Positions 8,176 to 15,614 are shown, counted from the stretch's first letter. The stretch is 36,398 nucleotides of DNA from an uncultured Clostridia bacterium (GCA_934122125.1 CAKOVW010000006.1:1-36398), one strand, 5' to 3'. Notes: generated by a model not told the origin, from the sequence alone. Numbers and translations are program-made.

Positions 8176-8204
8176 ATTATACTATGATTTACCATAAATT
8201 TCAA
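8176..8204 (-). promoter_or_regulatory. Promoter of the rpsF operon
   Basis: On the minus strand TTGAAA (8199-8204), a 17-bp spacer and TATAAT (8176-8181) precede rpsF by about 75 bp. The -35 and spacer lie inside the last codons of the upstream spoIVFB-like gene. Confidence 0.8.
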
Positions 8205-8871
8205 GAGGTTGAACAAAATTTTCTTGTTCTCGTATTTTTTTATATACTTTTCTCTTGAGTTTATATGTTCTTTCATTTTGTATATTTAAATACCATAAAT
8301 ATCCAAGTATTATTATAAGGGCTATGTTATGTATATATAAAATCGATATTGAGGTTAATATTGTTAACAAAATTACCATTATCATTGATATTTTATTTAT
8401 TATGTTATATGATTTTTCTCTTCCGCATTTTATAGTTACTATCTCTTTTAATATTCTTCCACCATCTAAAGGATATATTGGTAGCAGATTAAATATTGCA
8501 AGCATTAAGTTTGCATATATTAAAGTTTCTTTTGATATTGCCATATTTTGTGGCATAAAAAAAGCAATTAATGCAATAAATATATTTACTAATGGTCCTG
8601 CAAATGCAATTACTATTTTCTTTATACAAACTTCATTACCTTTTTGTATTTTTTTATTATAGTCTTGTATGTAATTTTTAAATAATATTTGAAAACCTAC
8701 TGGCGTTATTTTTATACTACTTGTTTTTAGCCCTAAGCATATTCCACATACTAGATGTCCGCATTCATGTATTAACGCTAATATCATCAATAGTGCATAT
8801 ATTTCAATTTGCTTTGTAAACCAAAATATAATTGCAAATAAAAAAATTTTTAAATCAATTTTTATACTCAT
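8182..8871 (-). CDS. spoIVFB: Site-2 protease family protein, SpoIVFB-like (M50)
   Basis: The 229-residue protein is largely membrane-embedded and carries the M50 zinc motif HECGH (residues 35-39) and NLLPIYPLDGGR (N118, D126), the third-ligand motif. SpoIVFB cleaves pro-sigma-K at the forespore membrane. This protein is shorter than B. subtilis SpoIVFB because it has only a short basic tail instead of a CBS domain. The neighbour upstream is an M23-domain membrane protein resembling SpoIVFA, which supports this role. An AAGGAG site precedes the ATG. A general site-2 protease role cannot be excluded. Confidence 0.75.
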   Translation of the reverse strand: MSIKIDLKIFLFAIIFWFTKQIEIYALLMILALIHECGHLVCGICLGLKTSSIKITPVGFQILFKNYIQDYNKKIQKGNEVCIKKIVIAFAGPLVNIFIALIAFFMPQNMAISKETLIYANLMLAIFNLLPIYPLDGGRILKEIVTIKCGREKSYNIINKISMIMVILLTILTSISILYIHNIALIIILGYLWYLNIQNERTYKLKRKVYKKIREQENFVQPLEIYGKS

Positions 8872-8907
8872 CTTCTACTCCTTATATTAGAAAAATATAT
8901 TCTAACG

Positions 8908-9065
8908 GTGATGAGAGTAATATAATACTTTTCGTAGTGAGGCTGTGTGGACCAGCAAGTTAGAAGATGTTACTAAATTTTTTTCAAATCATTATTAATG
9001 TTTGCAAAAATCTTCTTGCGACGCTGGGATGGAACTGAGAAAAATTTTCATATTACTCCCATCAC
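8908..9065. repeat. 158-bp palindromic element between spoIVFA- and spoIVFB-like genes
   Basis: The ends GTGATGAGAGTAATAT (8908-8923) and ATATTACTCCCATCAC (9050-9065) are inverted repeats matching at 15 of 16 positions. Further pairing inside (CCAGC with GCTGG, AGAAGAT with ATCTTCT) could fold the whole unit into one long interrupted hairpin. It fills most of the 239-bp gap between two genes expected to form an operon. It looks like a small non-autonomous element or a structured RNA segment; I do not recognise the family. Confidence 0.6.
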
Positions 9066-9110
9066 TTCTATTATTTTTATGAATTCTAACAACGCAAGAT
9101 GCTTATTATT

Positions 9111-10070
9111 TTAAAAATTTAGTACTAAAGTTGGATCAACAGTCCTATTATCTCTCCTAATTTCAAAGTGTAAATGTGGTCCTGTAGTCTTTCCAGTATT
9201 TCCAGATAAAGCTATCTTCTGTCCTTTTGTTACTTTAGCGCCTTTCTTAACTAAAATTTTACTACAATGTGCATATATTGTTGTAATATCTTTGTTTACA
9301 ATTTTAACATGTGTGCCATACTCTCCCTCATCTGACACTAAACTAACAGTTCCTTCCATTGCTGCTACAACTGTTGTTCCTACTACTACACCTAAATCTA
9401 TTCCATAATGGTCTTCAGATACAATTTCATCTGCATCTCTTTTACCGTAGTTAGAAGTAACTTTTGCTTTTACTGGTAATTGCATACTAAAATTTTTTTT
9501 TATGTATTCAGCATCTATTTCCATTTGGCTTTTCTTGGTTGTTTCATCAACCTTGTTATCCTCCGGAGAGCTTGACCCACCTATTCCTGTAGTTTCATTA
9601 TTTGCTTGCTCATTTTGACTTGTATTATTTTCTGTGTTTTGCACATTGTTTTCGGCATTTTGTTCATTATTTTCAACATTTGTATTCTGCTCATTATTAG
9701 TGTTTTCTGTATTTTGCTGTTCATTATTTGTAAATATGTTAAACTTATCTTTATTATTTTGCCAAAATTCACTTACGCTTGAAGATATGACTTCAAAGTT
9801 TATATCTTGACTTAAAAATTCTTTTGTTTTATTTATTACATTTTCAGAAAATAAGTAATTTGCTTCTTTAATTAAAGAAAATATCAAATAAATTAATATG
9901 CATAGTAACATTTGTATGGCCATTTTTCTATATAAAGAAAATTGCCTTTTTTCAGTTTTATCCCTTACTTGGGAACTAGACATTCTAACATCACTATTAT
10001 TTAATTTTCTGCGATAGTATATTTCCTCTGCTCTTCTTATTCTTTCTTCCTGAGATAATGTTTTTTCCAA
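9111..10070 (-). CDS. spoIVFA: M23 peptidase-domain membrane protein, SpoIVFA-like
   Basis: The 319-residue protein has a basic cytoplasmic N-terminus (EERIRRAEEIYYRRK), one membrane helix (about 49-67), an Asn/Glu/Gln-rich low-complexity stretch (about 115-160) and a C-terminal LytM/M23 domain. The metal ligands look complete: H221 and D225 (HYGID), H268 (AHCSK), and H299 and H301 (HLHFEI). SpoIVFA tethers and inhibits SpoIVFB. The layout and the adjacent M50 gene fit that role, but an intact catalytic set is unlike degenerate B. subtilis SpoIVFA. The start is TTG, chosen because GGAAGAGGTG lies about 9 nt upstream. Confidence 0.7.
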   Translation of the reverse strand: MEKTLSQEERIRRAEEIYYRRKLNNSDVRMSSSQVRDKTEKRQFSLYRKMAIQMLLCILIYLIFSLIKEANYLFSENVINKTKEFLSQDINFEVISSSVSEFWQNNKDKFNIFTNNEQQNTENTNNEQNTNVENNEQNAENNVQNTENNTSQNEQANNETTGIGGSSSPEDNKVDETTKKSQMEIDAEYIKKNFSMQLPVKAKVTSNYGKRDADEIVSEDHYGIDLGVVVGTTVVAAMEGTVSLVSDEGEYGTHVKIVNKDITTIYAHCSKILVKKGAKVTKGQKIALSGNTGKTTGPHLHFEIRRDNRTVDPTLVLNF

Positions 10071-10135
10071 AAAAATACACCTCTTCCTTTGTAGTTTTAT
10101 GTTTCATTTATATGTGAGGAAAAAGTGTTTTATTC

Positions 10136-10489
10136 TTAAAATATGAAATTTATTAAAAGACTTATTATTAAACTAACTAGTAATGTTTGGTTTATTATTC
10201 TTAGTCGTTTACATTTTTTATTTAGTTTTTGTATTGACTGATTTTCTCTTTTATTTTTATTTTCAACTCTTGAAATGTAGTCTGTAATTAACATTTGTGC
10301 TTCTTTAATTATATAATCCTTTGAATTTTTTATTTTAGTTGGTTCAGAATTGCTTTCTTTTTTTTCTTTTGACGCAGGTTCTAATTTGGGTATTTTTTGA
10401 TTTTCTTTTAACACAACTATTGCTTCTTCTACTAAATTAGATGGCAAATCTTTTAACACCACAATATTTTTTAAATTACCTGTATTCAT
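10136..10489 (-). CDS. Tail-anchored protein of unknown function
   Basis: I do not recognise the family. The 117-residue protein has an N-terminal segment (NLKNIVVLKDLPSNLVEEAI), a Lys/Glu-rich middle with predicted coiled coil, a strongly basic stretch (KLNKKCKRLR) and a single C-terminal membrane helix (about residues 99-116), suggesting tail anchoring with the bulk in the cytoplasm. AAAGGA lies about 9 nt upstream of the ATG. It sits between yyaC and the spoIVFA-like gene, so a sporulation link is possible by position only. Confidence 0.6.
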   Translation of the reverse strand: MNTGNLKNIVVLKDLPSNLVEEAIVVLKENQKIPKLEPASKEKKESNSEPTKIKNSKDYIIKEAQMLITDYISRVENKNKRENQSIQKLNKKCKRLRIINQTLLVSLIISLLINFIF

Positions 10490-10543
10490 ATCTTTTTATC
10501 CTTTCTTATGTTTATATCTCAATTTTTTCCATTTTATAATTTT

Positions 10544-10984
10544 TTATACAGGTAATTCAAAAACAATTTTAACAATTTTACCAGCAACTTCATTTGCCAA
10601 TTTTTCTATTGCATTAACACTATAATTTGGCATATATTCTTTTGTTCCAATTACAGTTTTTATATTTATGTTGGCAGGAAAATATATACTTGAATTAAAT
10701 GCTTTGCCTATTTCCATTCCACCTCTATTTACATAAGTATTTCCTATCTCTTCTTTATTTCCAATAGCAGAATCAATTAAAATAACTTGATTTTTATTTT
10801 CTAGTTTCTTTAAAAAATAGGTAGCATTTTTTAAATGTATTGGACTTTTCATTGTTCCATAAACACTTATTTCTGGGCTTGAATAAAAGGCCTGTTCAAG
10901 TTTGTTTCCAACTCTAGGTCCAAATGAATCTGCTATTATTTTATTTGTTCCAATACACACAAAAGTATAATTCATATTTTTCAT
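10544..10984 (-). CDS. yyaC: YyaC-like spore protein (DUF1256, GPR-like fold)
   Basis: The 146-residue protein starts with the DUF1256 pattern CIGTNKIIADSFGPRVGNKL and continues with PIHLKNA and ILIDSAIGN, matching the YyaC family. YyaC is related to the germination protease GPR and is a sporulation protein of uncertain function. The family call is by motif memory, with divergence in the second half. Two in-frame ATGs are possible (10984 or 10975); the ribosome binding site is weak for both. It follows the next upstream gene by 12 bp. Confidence 0.65.
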   Translation of the reverse strand: MKNMNYTFVCIGTNKIIADSFGPRVGNKLEQAFYSSPEISVYGTMKSPIHLKNATYFLKKLENKNQVILIDSAIGNKEEIGNTYVNRGGMEIGKAFNSSIYFPANINIKTVIGTKEYMPNYSVNAIEKLANEVAGKIVKIVFELPV

Positions 10985-10996
10985 ACTCTATTTTTA

Positions 10997-11254
10997 TTAG
11001 TCTTTATCTAAAGAAATTACTATTTTTATATCTTTACTTCTTTGATATTTTTTTATAATATCTTCTGAAAAACCAGCAACCTCGTTTGAAACAACTATTG
11101 TGTCATAATTATTTTTTATCAATTCTCTCATTTTGTTATCCGTTTGTTCTAAATCTGACAAGTAAAAAACATCAAACCCCAAAGCCTCTGGCAAACGAAA
11201 ACTTTTTTTATCTTGCTCATATTTAAGCCATGATATTTTCATTTCAATCACCAT
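10997..11254 (-). CDS. Small protein, possibly V-type ATPase subunit F-like fold
   Basis: The 85-residue protein is not confidently assigned. Its pattern (FDVFYLSDL, then YDTIVVSNEVAGFSEDIIKK, ending KIVISLDKD) resembles the small alpha/beta fold of V/A-type ATP synthase subunit F, but no ATPase operon is present, so this could be fold similarity only. Two starts are possible: ATG at 11254, or ATG at 11242 with GGTGAT upstream. It is 12 bp before yyaC and is probably co-transcribed with it. Confidence 0.5.
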   Translation of the reverse strand: MVIEMKISWLKYEQDKKSFRLPEALGFDVFYLSDLEQTDNKMRELIKNNYDTIVVSNEVAGFSEDIIKKYQRSKDIKIVISLDKD

Positions 11255-11287
11255 TACTTATTGTTTGATGTTTATATTTAAATTATT

Positions 11288-11965
11288 CTATTTTCTTTTC
11301 ATTTTTCTAATTTTGTCTTTTTCTTGTTTGCTAACTCTGTTTGATTCAATAATTTTTTGAAGTGCTTTATTGTATGTAAAGTCATCTAAGATATTTTTTT
11401 GAAATAAATTCATTGTTTTTTCTGGGAATTTTATATAGCAAAATGAAAGTGCCCATGCTACTGCCATTTTTACATAGTATGCATCATTTTTTATGTTGCC
11501 ATAAATTTCTAAAACTCTATCTATGTATTCTTCTGTTAAATAATAGTCCATAAGAAGCACCACTGCAAATCTTAGTTCAAATTCATTGTTTGATTTTAAA
11601 TACTTCTCTGTATATTTCCACATTTCTTCTTTGTGTTTATTTACAAATTTAAAAGATGATACACAACAATCACAAACTGCCCAACTATCAATTATTGGAA
11701 CAAATTTATCTAAGTAGTATTTTCTTGTTTGCAAGTCTGCTTTCATATATCCTATTACTAACCCATATATTACTTTTTCTTCATAATATTGTATCTGTGC
11801 AGTGTTTAAATATTCTTCTGGATTTTCCTTTGCTATTTCTTTTGCAATAATTCTAAGTTTTGGAACTTGAACTCCAATAATATTATCTACATTTGGGCAT
11901 AATCCACTATGAAACTTTTTATACTTTTCATCTTGCAATTCAAATAGTTTTTGTCGTATGTTCAT
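11288..11965 (-). CDS. DNA alkylation repair protein (AlkD-like HEAT repeat)
   Basis: The 225-residue protein belongs to the AlkD-like HEAT-repeat family: GVQVPKLRIIAKEIAKENP at the start, a YYEEKVIYGLVIGY helix, IIDSWAVCDCC with the conserved Trp/Asp, and the YVKMAVAWALSFCY helix. AlkD-type enzymes remove N3- and N7-alkylated purines by wrapping the duplex without base flipping. A frame ten codons longer exists, but AAAGGAG lies 7 nt before the ATG at 11965. No alkylation-response regulator is visible nearby. Confidence 0.85.
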   Translation of the reverse strand: MNIRQKLFELQDEKYKKFHSGLCPNVDNIIGVQVPKLRIIAKEIAKENPEEYLNTAQIQYYEEKVIYGLVIGYMKADLQTRKYYLDKFVPIIDSWAVCDCCVSSFKFVNKHKEEMWKYTEKYLKSNNEFELRFAVVLLMDYYLTEEYIDRVLEIYGNIKNDAYYVKMAVAWALSFCYIKFPEKTMNLFQKNILDDFTYNKALQKIIESNRVSKQEKDKIRKMKRK

Positions 11966-12090
11966 TTTAAATCTCCTTTCGTCTTTGTGTTGCATTTGTG
12001 TATTTTTTTGTGATACGGTTGTATATATGCCAAGAACGATAATATTTTAATTCTTACTTTAACTAGAACTGGAACACATTCAGATTTATT

Positions 12091-12618
12091 TTAATTTTCT
12101 TGTGGTGGATTTAATATCAATTGTATGTCTTCATCATTTTTTAGTTCTTCTGATGCAATATATTCCTTCGCTCTTTTATCTTGTTTTATTGCTGCTAATA
12201 CTATATCTTTATCTTGTCTTAACCTATTACTTGCATATTTTAATATTAGCCCTTTATTTGTTACAGCTGCTAAAACAGCTTCTTTGTCATCTCTTAATTC
12301 TTTTGACACATAATATAGAATTTGTCCATCTATTTTTAGTCCTGATAACATTATTTCTTTATTTGCTCTTAGTTTTTCACTTGCATAACATGCTGTCCAA
12401 CCAACTCTTGATACTGATTCCATTACTATTTGTGCATTATCTTTTAATCTACTACTTGCAAATTCCAAAGATATTGGATTTTGCTTAACCGCTTCCATTA
12501 CTACTTCTTCATCATCTTGTAATCTCGCAGAAGCTAAATCTAACAATTTTCCATCTTGTTTTACCATATTTAAAACATATTCTTTGTTATCCGCTTGTTC
12601 TACATCAAATTCATCCAT
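12091..12618 (-). CDS. DUF4116 repeat protein
   Basis: The 175-residue protein is built from about six and a half copies of an exact 25-residue unit of the form DxEEVVxxAVKQNxxxLxxAS, then a basic/Leu pair, starting near residue 10. This is the DUF4116 repeat, an alpha-helical solenoid of unknown function common in gut bacteria. Its ATG is two bases after the stop codon of the NrdD-like gene, and its GGAG site lies inside the end of that gene, so the two are almost certainly translated from one transcript. No signal peptide or membrane helix is present. Confidence 0.85.
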   Translation of the reverse strand: MDEFDVEQADNKEYVLNMVKQDGKLLDLASARLQDDEEVVMEAVKQNPISLEFASSRLKDNAQIVMESVSRVGWTACYASEKLRANKEIMLSGLKIDGQILYYVSKELRDDKEAVLAAVTNKGLILKYASNRLRQDKDIVLAAIKQDKRAKEYIASEELKNDEDIQLILNPPQEN

Positions 12619-12620
12619 TT

Positions 12621-14792
12621 CTACTTCTCCATATTAACTATCTTTCCATAGCCAATTCCATTTTCTTTCATAGTTTTTACAACATTCATAATATCTTTTG
12701 TATCTCCATTTTTTATTTGTACTATTGTTATATGTCCTCCATTGGTTAAACTATGATACTTCGCTTCTATCTTAATTTTATCTTCCGCAGAAATCTTGCA
12801 CCCTTCCGGAATATGGAAAGAATTTGTGTAACGATTTTTATCTGTTATTCCTTTTAATTTTCCGTAAATAGCTTGGTCTAATTTTATAAATTTATTAGAT
12901 ATTTGTTCTTTTGGCGTCGCAACTAAATTAAAATTCAAGTTATATTTTTCAGAATATTCTTCACATTTCTTTCTCATAAACTCTACTATTTTAATTCCTA
13001 GTTTTTGAGTTTCTTTTGACTCTCCTTGATGTTCTCCTGTCAATGCTTTCAAGCATTCTGCTAATCCACTAAACCCTATATTTAAAATGCCATGCTTTAA
13101 TGCTTTTTTCAAATTATCATTGTCTTTTAATTTCTCGCTGTCTATCCATACATTTTGCTCTAATAAAAATGGGAAATTATATATATTCTTCTTGCATTGT
13201 ATCTCATATCTTTCTAAAAGTTGGTCTTTTACTAAGTCTAATTTTTCTTCTAATTCAATCCAAAATCCATTTAAGTCAGCTATATCACTAGAAATAATAC
13301 CATGTTTTATTCCTATTCTAGGTAAATTTATTGATGTAGTTGACAGTACGCCTCTTCCTGCAGATATTGCTTTGTTTGAATCAACTACATTTTCTAATAC
13401 TCTATTTCCTATGCCTGTATATGCTACTTCTGTGTCATAATCTCCTTGTTTATAATTATCTATATTGAATTCCGCATCTAAAAAGGAAAAATTGATGTTT
13501 TTTCTCTTAGTAGCTACTGTGCATGCTAGTTCAAATAGATCATAGTTTATATCTTTCTCATTATAGTTTGTCCCTGTTTTTACTTTAAAAATTGCTACTG
13601 GAAACGCACATTCTTCACCATTTCCAAGTCCATTATTAATTGCTTTTAATATTGATTTAGTTACCATTCTACCCTCTGGTGATATGTCTGTTCCAAAGTT
13701 AATGCAAGAAAATGGTAACCTATTTCCTGCTCTTGAATGGATTGTATTTAAATCATATATAAATGATTCCATTGCTTGTTCTGTTAGCTTTTTAGTTTTT
13801 TCAATTGCCTTGTTATATGCAATTTTAAACATTCTTTTAAGCTCTTCCGATTCTCTGCAGTATTTATCAAATATACTCGGTTCAAATTCAATAGTATTTA
13901 TTTTTTCTATTTCTCTTTCAATTCCATTTACAGCTATAAACTTATCAAAATCTGTTAACTCTAAATAATCGAAAATTAGTTGTTTTAATTGTTTTTTAAA
14001 TGTTTTTAATACACCAGGTGCCATATAATAGTCAAATGATGGTATACTTTGTTCACCATATTGATCATTTTGATTTGATTGTATGGCAACTGTTGCTAAA
14101 TTTGAATATGCTATTATTCCATTTGGCTCTTTTATATAATTATTTCCTACATAGAAACCATCATCATATAATTTGTTTATATCTATTTGGCATGAACTTG
14201 TAGTACCTGTTGGAATAAAGTTCATTCCATGAATATATATATCTCCATTTTCATGTGCCTCTGAAAATTTCTTTTTCATTAGGTACGTTATTGCAAACTG
14301 TCTTGAAATCGTGCTTGCATACTGAAACATATTTCCCCTAGTTGTTTCATTCTCAGTGTTTCTATCCTTTTTATTTTCTTCTACATTTGCTGATTTTAAT
14401 CCCAAGTTTTCCAACGCTTTTAAAAATTTATGTTGTTTTTTTTCATCAAAAAATAACTGTCTTGATTGTGCTCTTTTCTCACGGTAACTTGCAAAAGCCC
14501 CATAAACATCCTGATAGCCTAAGTTTTTTAATTCTTCTTCTATCAAGTCTTGAATCTCTTCAATTTTTATTTTTTCAGAATCTATTTTTTCTATTCTACC
14601 TAAAACCTTACTATATACTTTATTTACATCTGTTTCATTATATTTAGCAGTTTTAGGATCTTCATTTCCTACAATATCACCAAAGCCTTTTTGAATTGCA
14701 AGTGCAATTTTTGCACCATCAAACTCAACCTTTTTTCCATCTCTTTTTACTACTATTTTTTTAGCAACTTTTTCTGGAACTTCAATTAACAT
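12621..14792 (-). CDS. NrdD-like protein lacking thiyl Cys and glycyl-radical domain
   Basis: The 723 residues match class III ribonucleotide reductase over nearly the whole length: an ATP-cone (KIVVKRDGKKVEFDGAKIAL), SSCQIDINKLYDDG, AIQSNQNDQYGEQSIPSFDY, INFGTDISPEGRMV and YTNSFHIPEG. Two essentials are missing. The usual GCR that holds the thiyl-radical Cys is GIG (Ile461), and the protein stops at NGIGYGKIVNMEK, just before the expected zinc-ribbon and RVxGY glycyl-radical site. No remnant of that domain is seen downstream and no nrdG is nearby. The frame is otherwise intact, with a strong promoter and an AAGGAGG site. It is probably a catalytically dead homologue, for example a nucleotide-sensing protein; the function is unknown. 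Confidence 0.8.
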   Translation of the reverse strand: MLIEVPEKVAKKIVVKRDGKKVEFDGAKIALAIQKGFGDIVGNEDPKTAKYNETDVNKVYSKVLGRIEKIDSEKIKIEEIQDLIEEELKNLGYQDVYGAFASYREKRAQSRQLFFDEKKQHKFLKALENLGLKSANVEENKKDRNTENETTRGNMFQYASTISRQFAITYLMKKKFSEAHENGDIYIHGMNFIPTGTTSSCQIDINKLYDDGFYVGNNYIKEPNGIIAYSNLATVAIQSNQNDQYGEQSIPSFDYYMAPGVLKTFKKQLKQLIFDYLELTDFDKFIAVNGIEREIEKINTIEFEPSIFDKYCRESEELKRMFKIAYNKAIEKTKKLTEQAMESFIYDLNTIHSRAGNRLPFSCINFGTDISPEGRMVTKSILKAINNGLGNGEECAFPVAIFKVKTGTNYNEKDINYDLFELACTVATKRKNINFSFLDAEFNIDNYKQGDYDTEVAYTGIGNRVLENVVDSNKAISAGRGVLSTTSINLPRIGIKHGIISSDIADLNGFWIELEEKLDLVKDQLLERYEIQCKKNIYNFPFLLEQNVWIDSEKLKDNDNLKKALKHGILNIGFSGLAECLKALTGEHQGESKETQKLGIKIVEFMRKKCEEYSEKYNLNFNLVATPKEQISNKFIKLDQAIYGKLKGITDKNRYTNSFHIPEGCKISAEDKIKIEAKYHSLTNGGHITIVQIKNGDTKDIMNVVKTMKENGIGYGKIVNMEK

Positions 14793-14822
14793 TACTAGTC
14801 CTCCTTGTTTTTTGCTATGTTA

Positions 14823-14851
14823 ATTATATATTTCATATAATTATTAGTCAA
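14823..14851 (-). promoter_or_regulatory. Promoter of the NrdD-like/DUF4116 operon
   Basis: On the minus strand TTGACT (14846-14851), a 17-bp spacer and TATAAT (14823-14828) precede the ATG by about 30 bp. It lies back to back with the antisense-RNA promoter that begins at 14857. Confidence 0.8.
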
Positions 14852-14856
14852 TAAGT

Positions 14857-14885
14857 TTGACAAATCTGTTTAGTGTGTGTATAAT
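14857..14885 (+). promoter_or_regulatory. Perfect consensus promoter of antisense RNA A
   Basis: TTGACA (14857-14862), a 17-bp spacer and TATAAT (14880-14885) form an exact sigma-A consensus with no plausible protein gene downstream on this strand. It drives the short RNA convergent to the small ORF at 14979-15083. Confidence 0.85.
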
Positions 14886-14891
14886 AATTAT

Positions 14892-14976
14892 AGGAAATGG
14901 AGAAACCACAAACGTGGTTCGCCAAGTTAAATGTTTTAGCACATCTGACTCGTCAAAGTTAACAGATGTGTTTTTT
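14892..14976 (+). ncRNA. Candidate type I antitoxin RNA A
   Basis: An RNA starting about 7 nt after the -10 box would carry a first hairpin (AACCACAAACGTGGTT region, about 14905-14920) and end at a terminator with stem CACATCTG (14940-14947) and CAGATGTG (14963-14970) followed by six T. It runs toward, and stops just short of, the 3' end of the small hydrophobic ORF on the opposite strand. Its AAACCAC and CACATCTG segments are complementary to the CAGATGTGGTTT in the 5' leader of that ORF. A near copy lies at 16069-16156 on the other strand. Confidence 0.65.
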
Positions 14977-14978
14977 AT

Positions 14979-15083
14979 TTATTCCTTATTTGTCCACTGT
15001 ATAAATATAATTGCTAATAAGGCTACGTTTATGGTTGTTGAAATCATTATTCCTATAACTAGAAACATTAGAAATTCTATCAT
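14979..15083 (-). CDS. Candidate type I toxin A (34-residue hydrophobic peptide)
   Basis: The frame encodes one membrane helix (Ile, Leu, Val, Met and Phe over about residues 3-28) followed by a short polar tail QWTNKE. GAGGTGG lies upstream of the ATG. The leader shares the sequence ATAAGCAGATGTGGTTT with the leader of the ORF at 15941, and the downstream hairpins match as well, although the peptides themselves share little. The size, single helix, structured leader and convergent antisense RNA are the hallmarks of type I toxins such as TxpA, BsrG and Fst; I do not recognise the peptide family. Confidence 0.6.
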   Translation of the reverse strand: MIEFLMFLVIGIMISTTINVALLAIIFIQWTNKE

Positions 15084-15169
15084 AAACACCACCTCACTTT
15101 CTCAGAGTTATGCTCTGTTATATGTAAAGTGGAAACCACATCTGCTTATTCTCATTTCCTACGGCAAAT

Positions 15170-15198
15170 AGTATATAACATTTGTTCGCAAAAATCAA
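15170..15198 (-). promoter_or_regulatory. Promoter of candidate toxin A
   Basis: On the minus strand TTGATT (15193-15198), a 17-bp spacer and TATACT (15170-15175). The leader between it and the ATG at 15083 is about 80 nt and can pair CACTTT with AAAGTG just ahead of the ribosome binding site, with an inner CAGAG/CTCTG hairpin. Confidence 0.7.
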
Positions 15199-15212
15199 GT
15201 GAATTAAGCAAA

Positions 15213-15300
15213 TAAAAACAAACACACACTCTGCTTGCGATTAGAGTGTGCATTTTTTAACACAAAAATCGGCAACCACTTTTTGTGGCTCCTTATTTCT
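15213..15300 (-). ncRNA. Orphan antisense-RNA-like unit C
   Basis: The promoter at 15307-15335 on the minus strand would give an RNA with an early hairpin (GCCACAAAAAGTGG) and a terminator stem CACACTCT/AGAGTGTG (15225-15232, 15243-15250) with a T-rich end. The order and spacing are the same as in RNAs A and B (about 90 nt, a GGAG-CCAC hairpin near the 5' end, a terminator at the 3' end), but the sequence differs. No hydrophobic ORF faces it; the position where one would be expected is occupied by the toxin A promoter. Confidence 0.5.
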
Positions 15301-15306
15301 ATATTT

Positions 15307-15335
15307 ATTATACTCATTTATTTTATTATTATCAA
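15307..15335 (-). promoter_or_regulatory. Promoter of orphan unit C
   Basis: On the minus strand TTGATA (15330-15335), a 17-bp spacer and TATAAT (15307-15312). Confidence 0.7.
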
Positions 15336-15614
15336 GCAATCTGGTTATTTTTACTTATAACACTTCATTTTTATTTTAAATTAGTGATATTTCCGTTAAA
15401 ATAAAATGTTTTTGATTTGTTTTTTCTCCTTTTAGAGTTATTTATGCTATCTAAGAGTTTATACTGCTATTTGAGTGTATTTTTTTGTTTTTTCTGTTAA
15501 TATAATGTCATAGAGTCAAACCATTTACGTCTAATAGTTCTTCAGCAAGCACTCTTGATTGACTTGTAATTGAACCAACACTAGAAAACTAACTGTACTT
15601 GGCATTTACACTAA
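15336..15614. other. Gene-free AT-rich stretch
   Basis: About 280 bp hold no convincing gene. On the minus strand near 15502-15560 a stretch of about 20 codons (SQSRVLAEELLDVNGLTL then stop) reads like the end of a decayed protein that I cannot identify. Confidence 0.4.

Noticed and set aside
8102..8181. An S6:S18-binding autoregulatory leader before rpsF
   Set aside because: Only weak hairpins (AAGGA/TCCTT, TTGCAA/TTGCAG) are visible and the conserved CCG motif is absent.
8995..9052. An 18-codon frame with GGGAG inside the 158-bp palindrome (minus strand)
   Set aside because: Polar, no family resemblance, and its position is explained by the inverted repeat.
12560..12625. A frameshift hiding the missing NrdD glycyl-radical domain
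   Set aside because: No CxxC or RVxGY-like segment appears in any frame after the stop; the DUF4116 gene starts at once.
14857..15171. A 104-codon plus-strand frame over module A
   Set aside because: It begins inside the -35 box of the antisense promoter and runs antisense to toxin A and its leader; it has no ribosome binding site or recognisable domain.
15225..15250. CRISPR-like repeats in the 15 kb region
   Set aside because: Repeats are paired terminator arms, not regularly spaced units with spacers.
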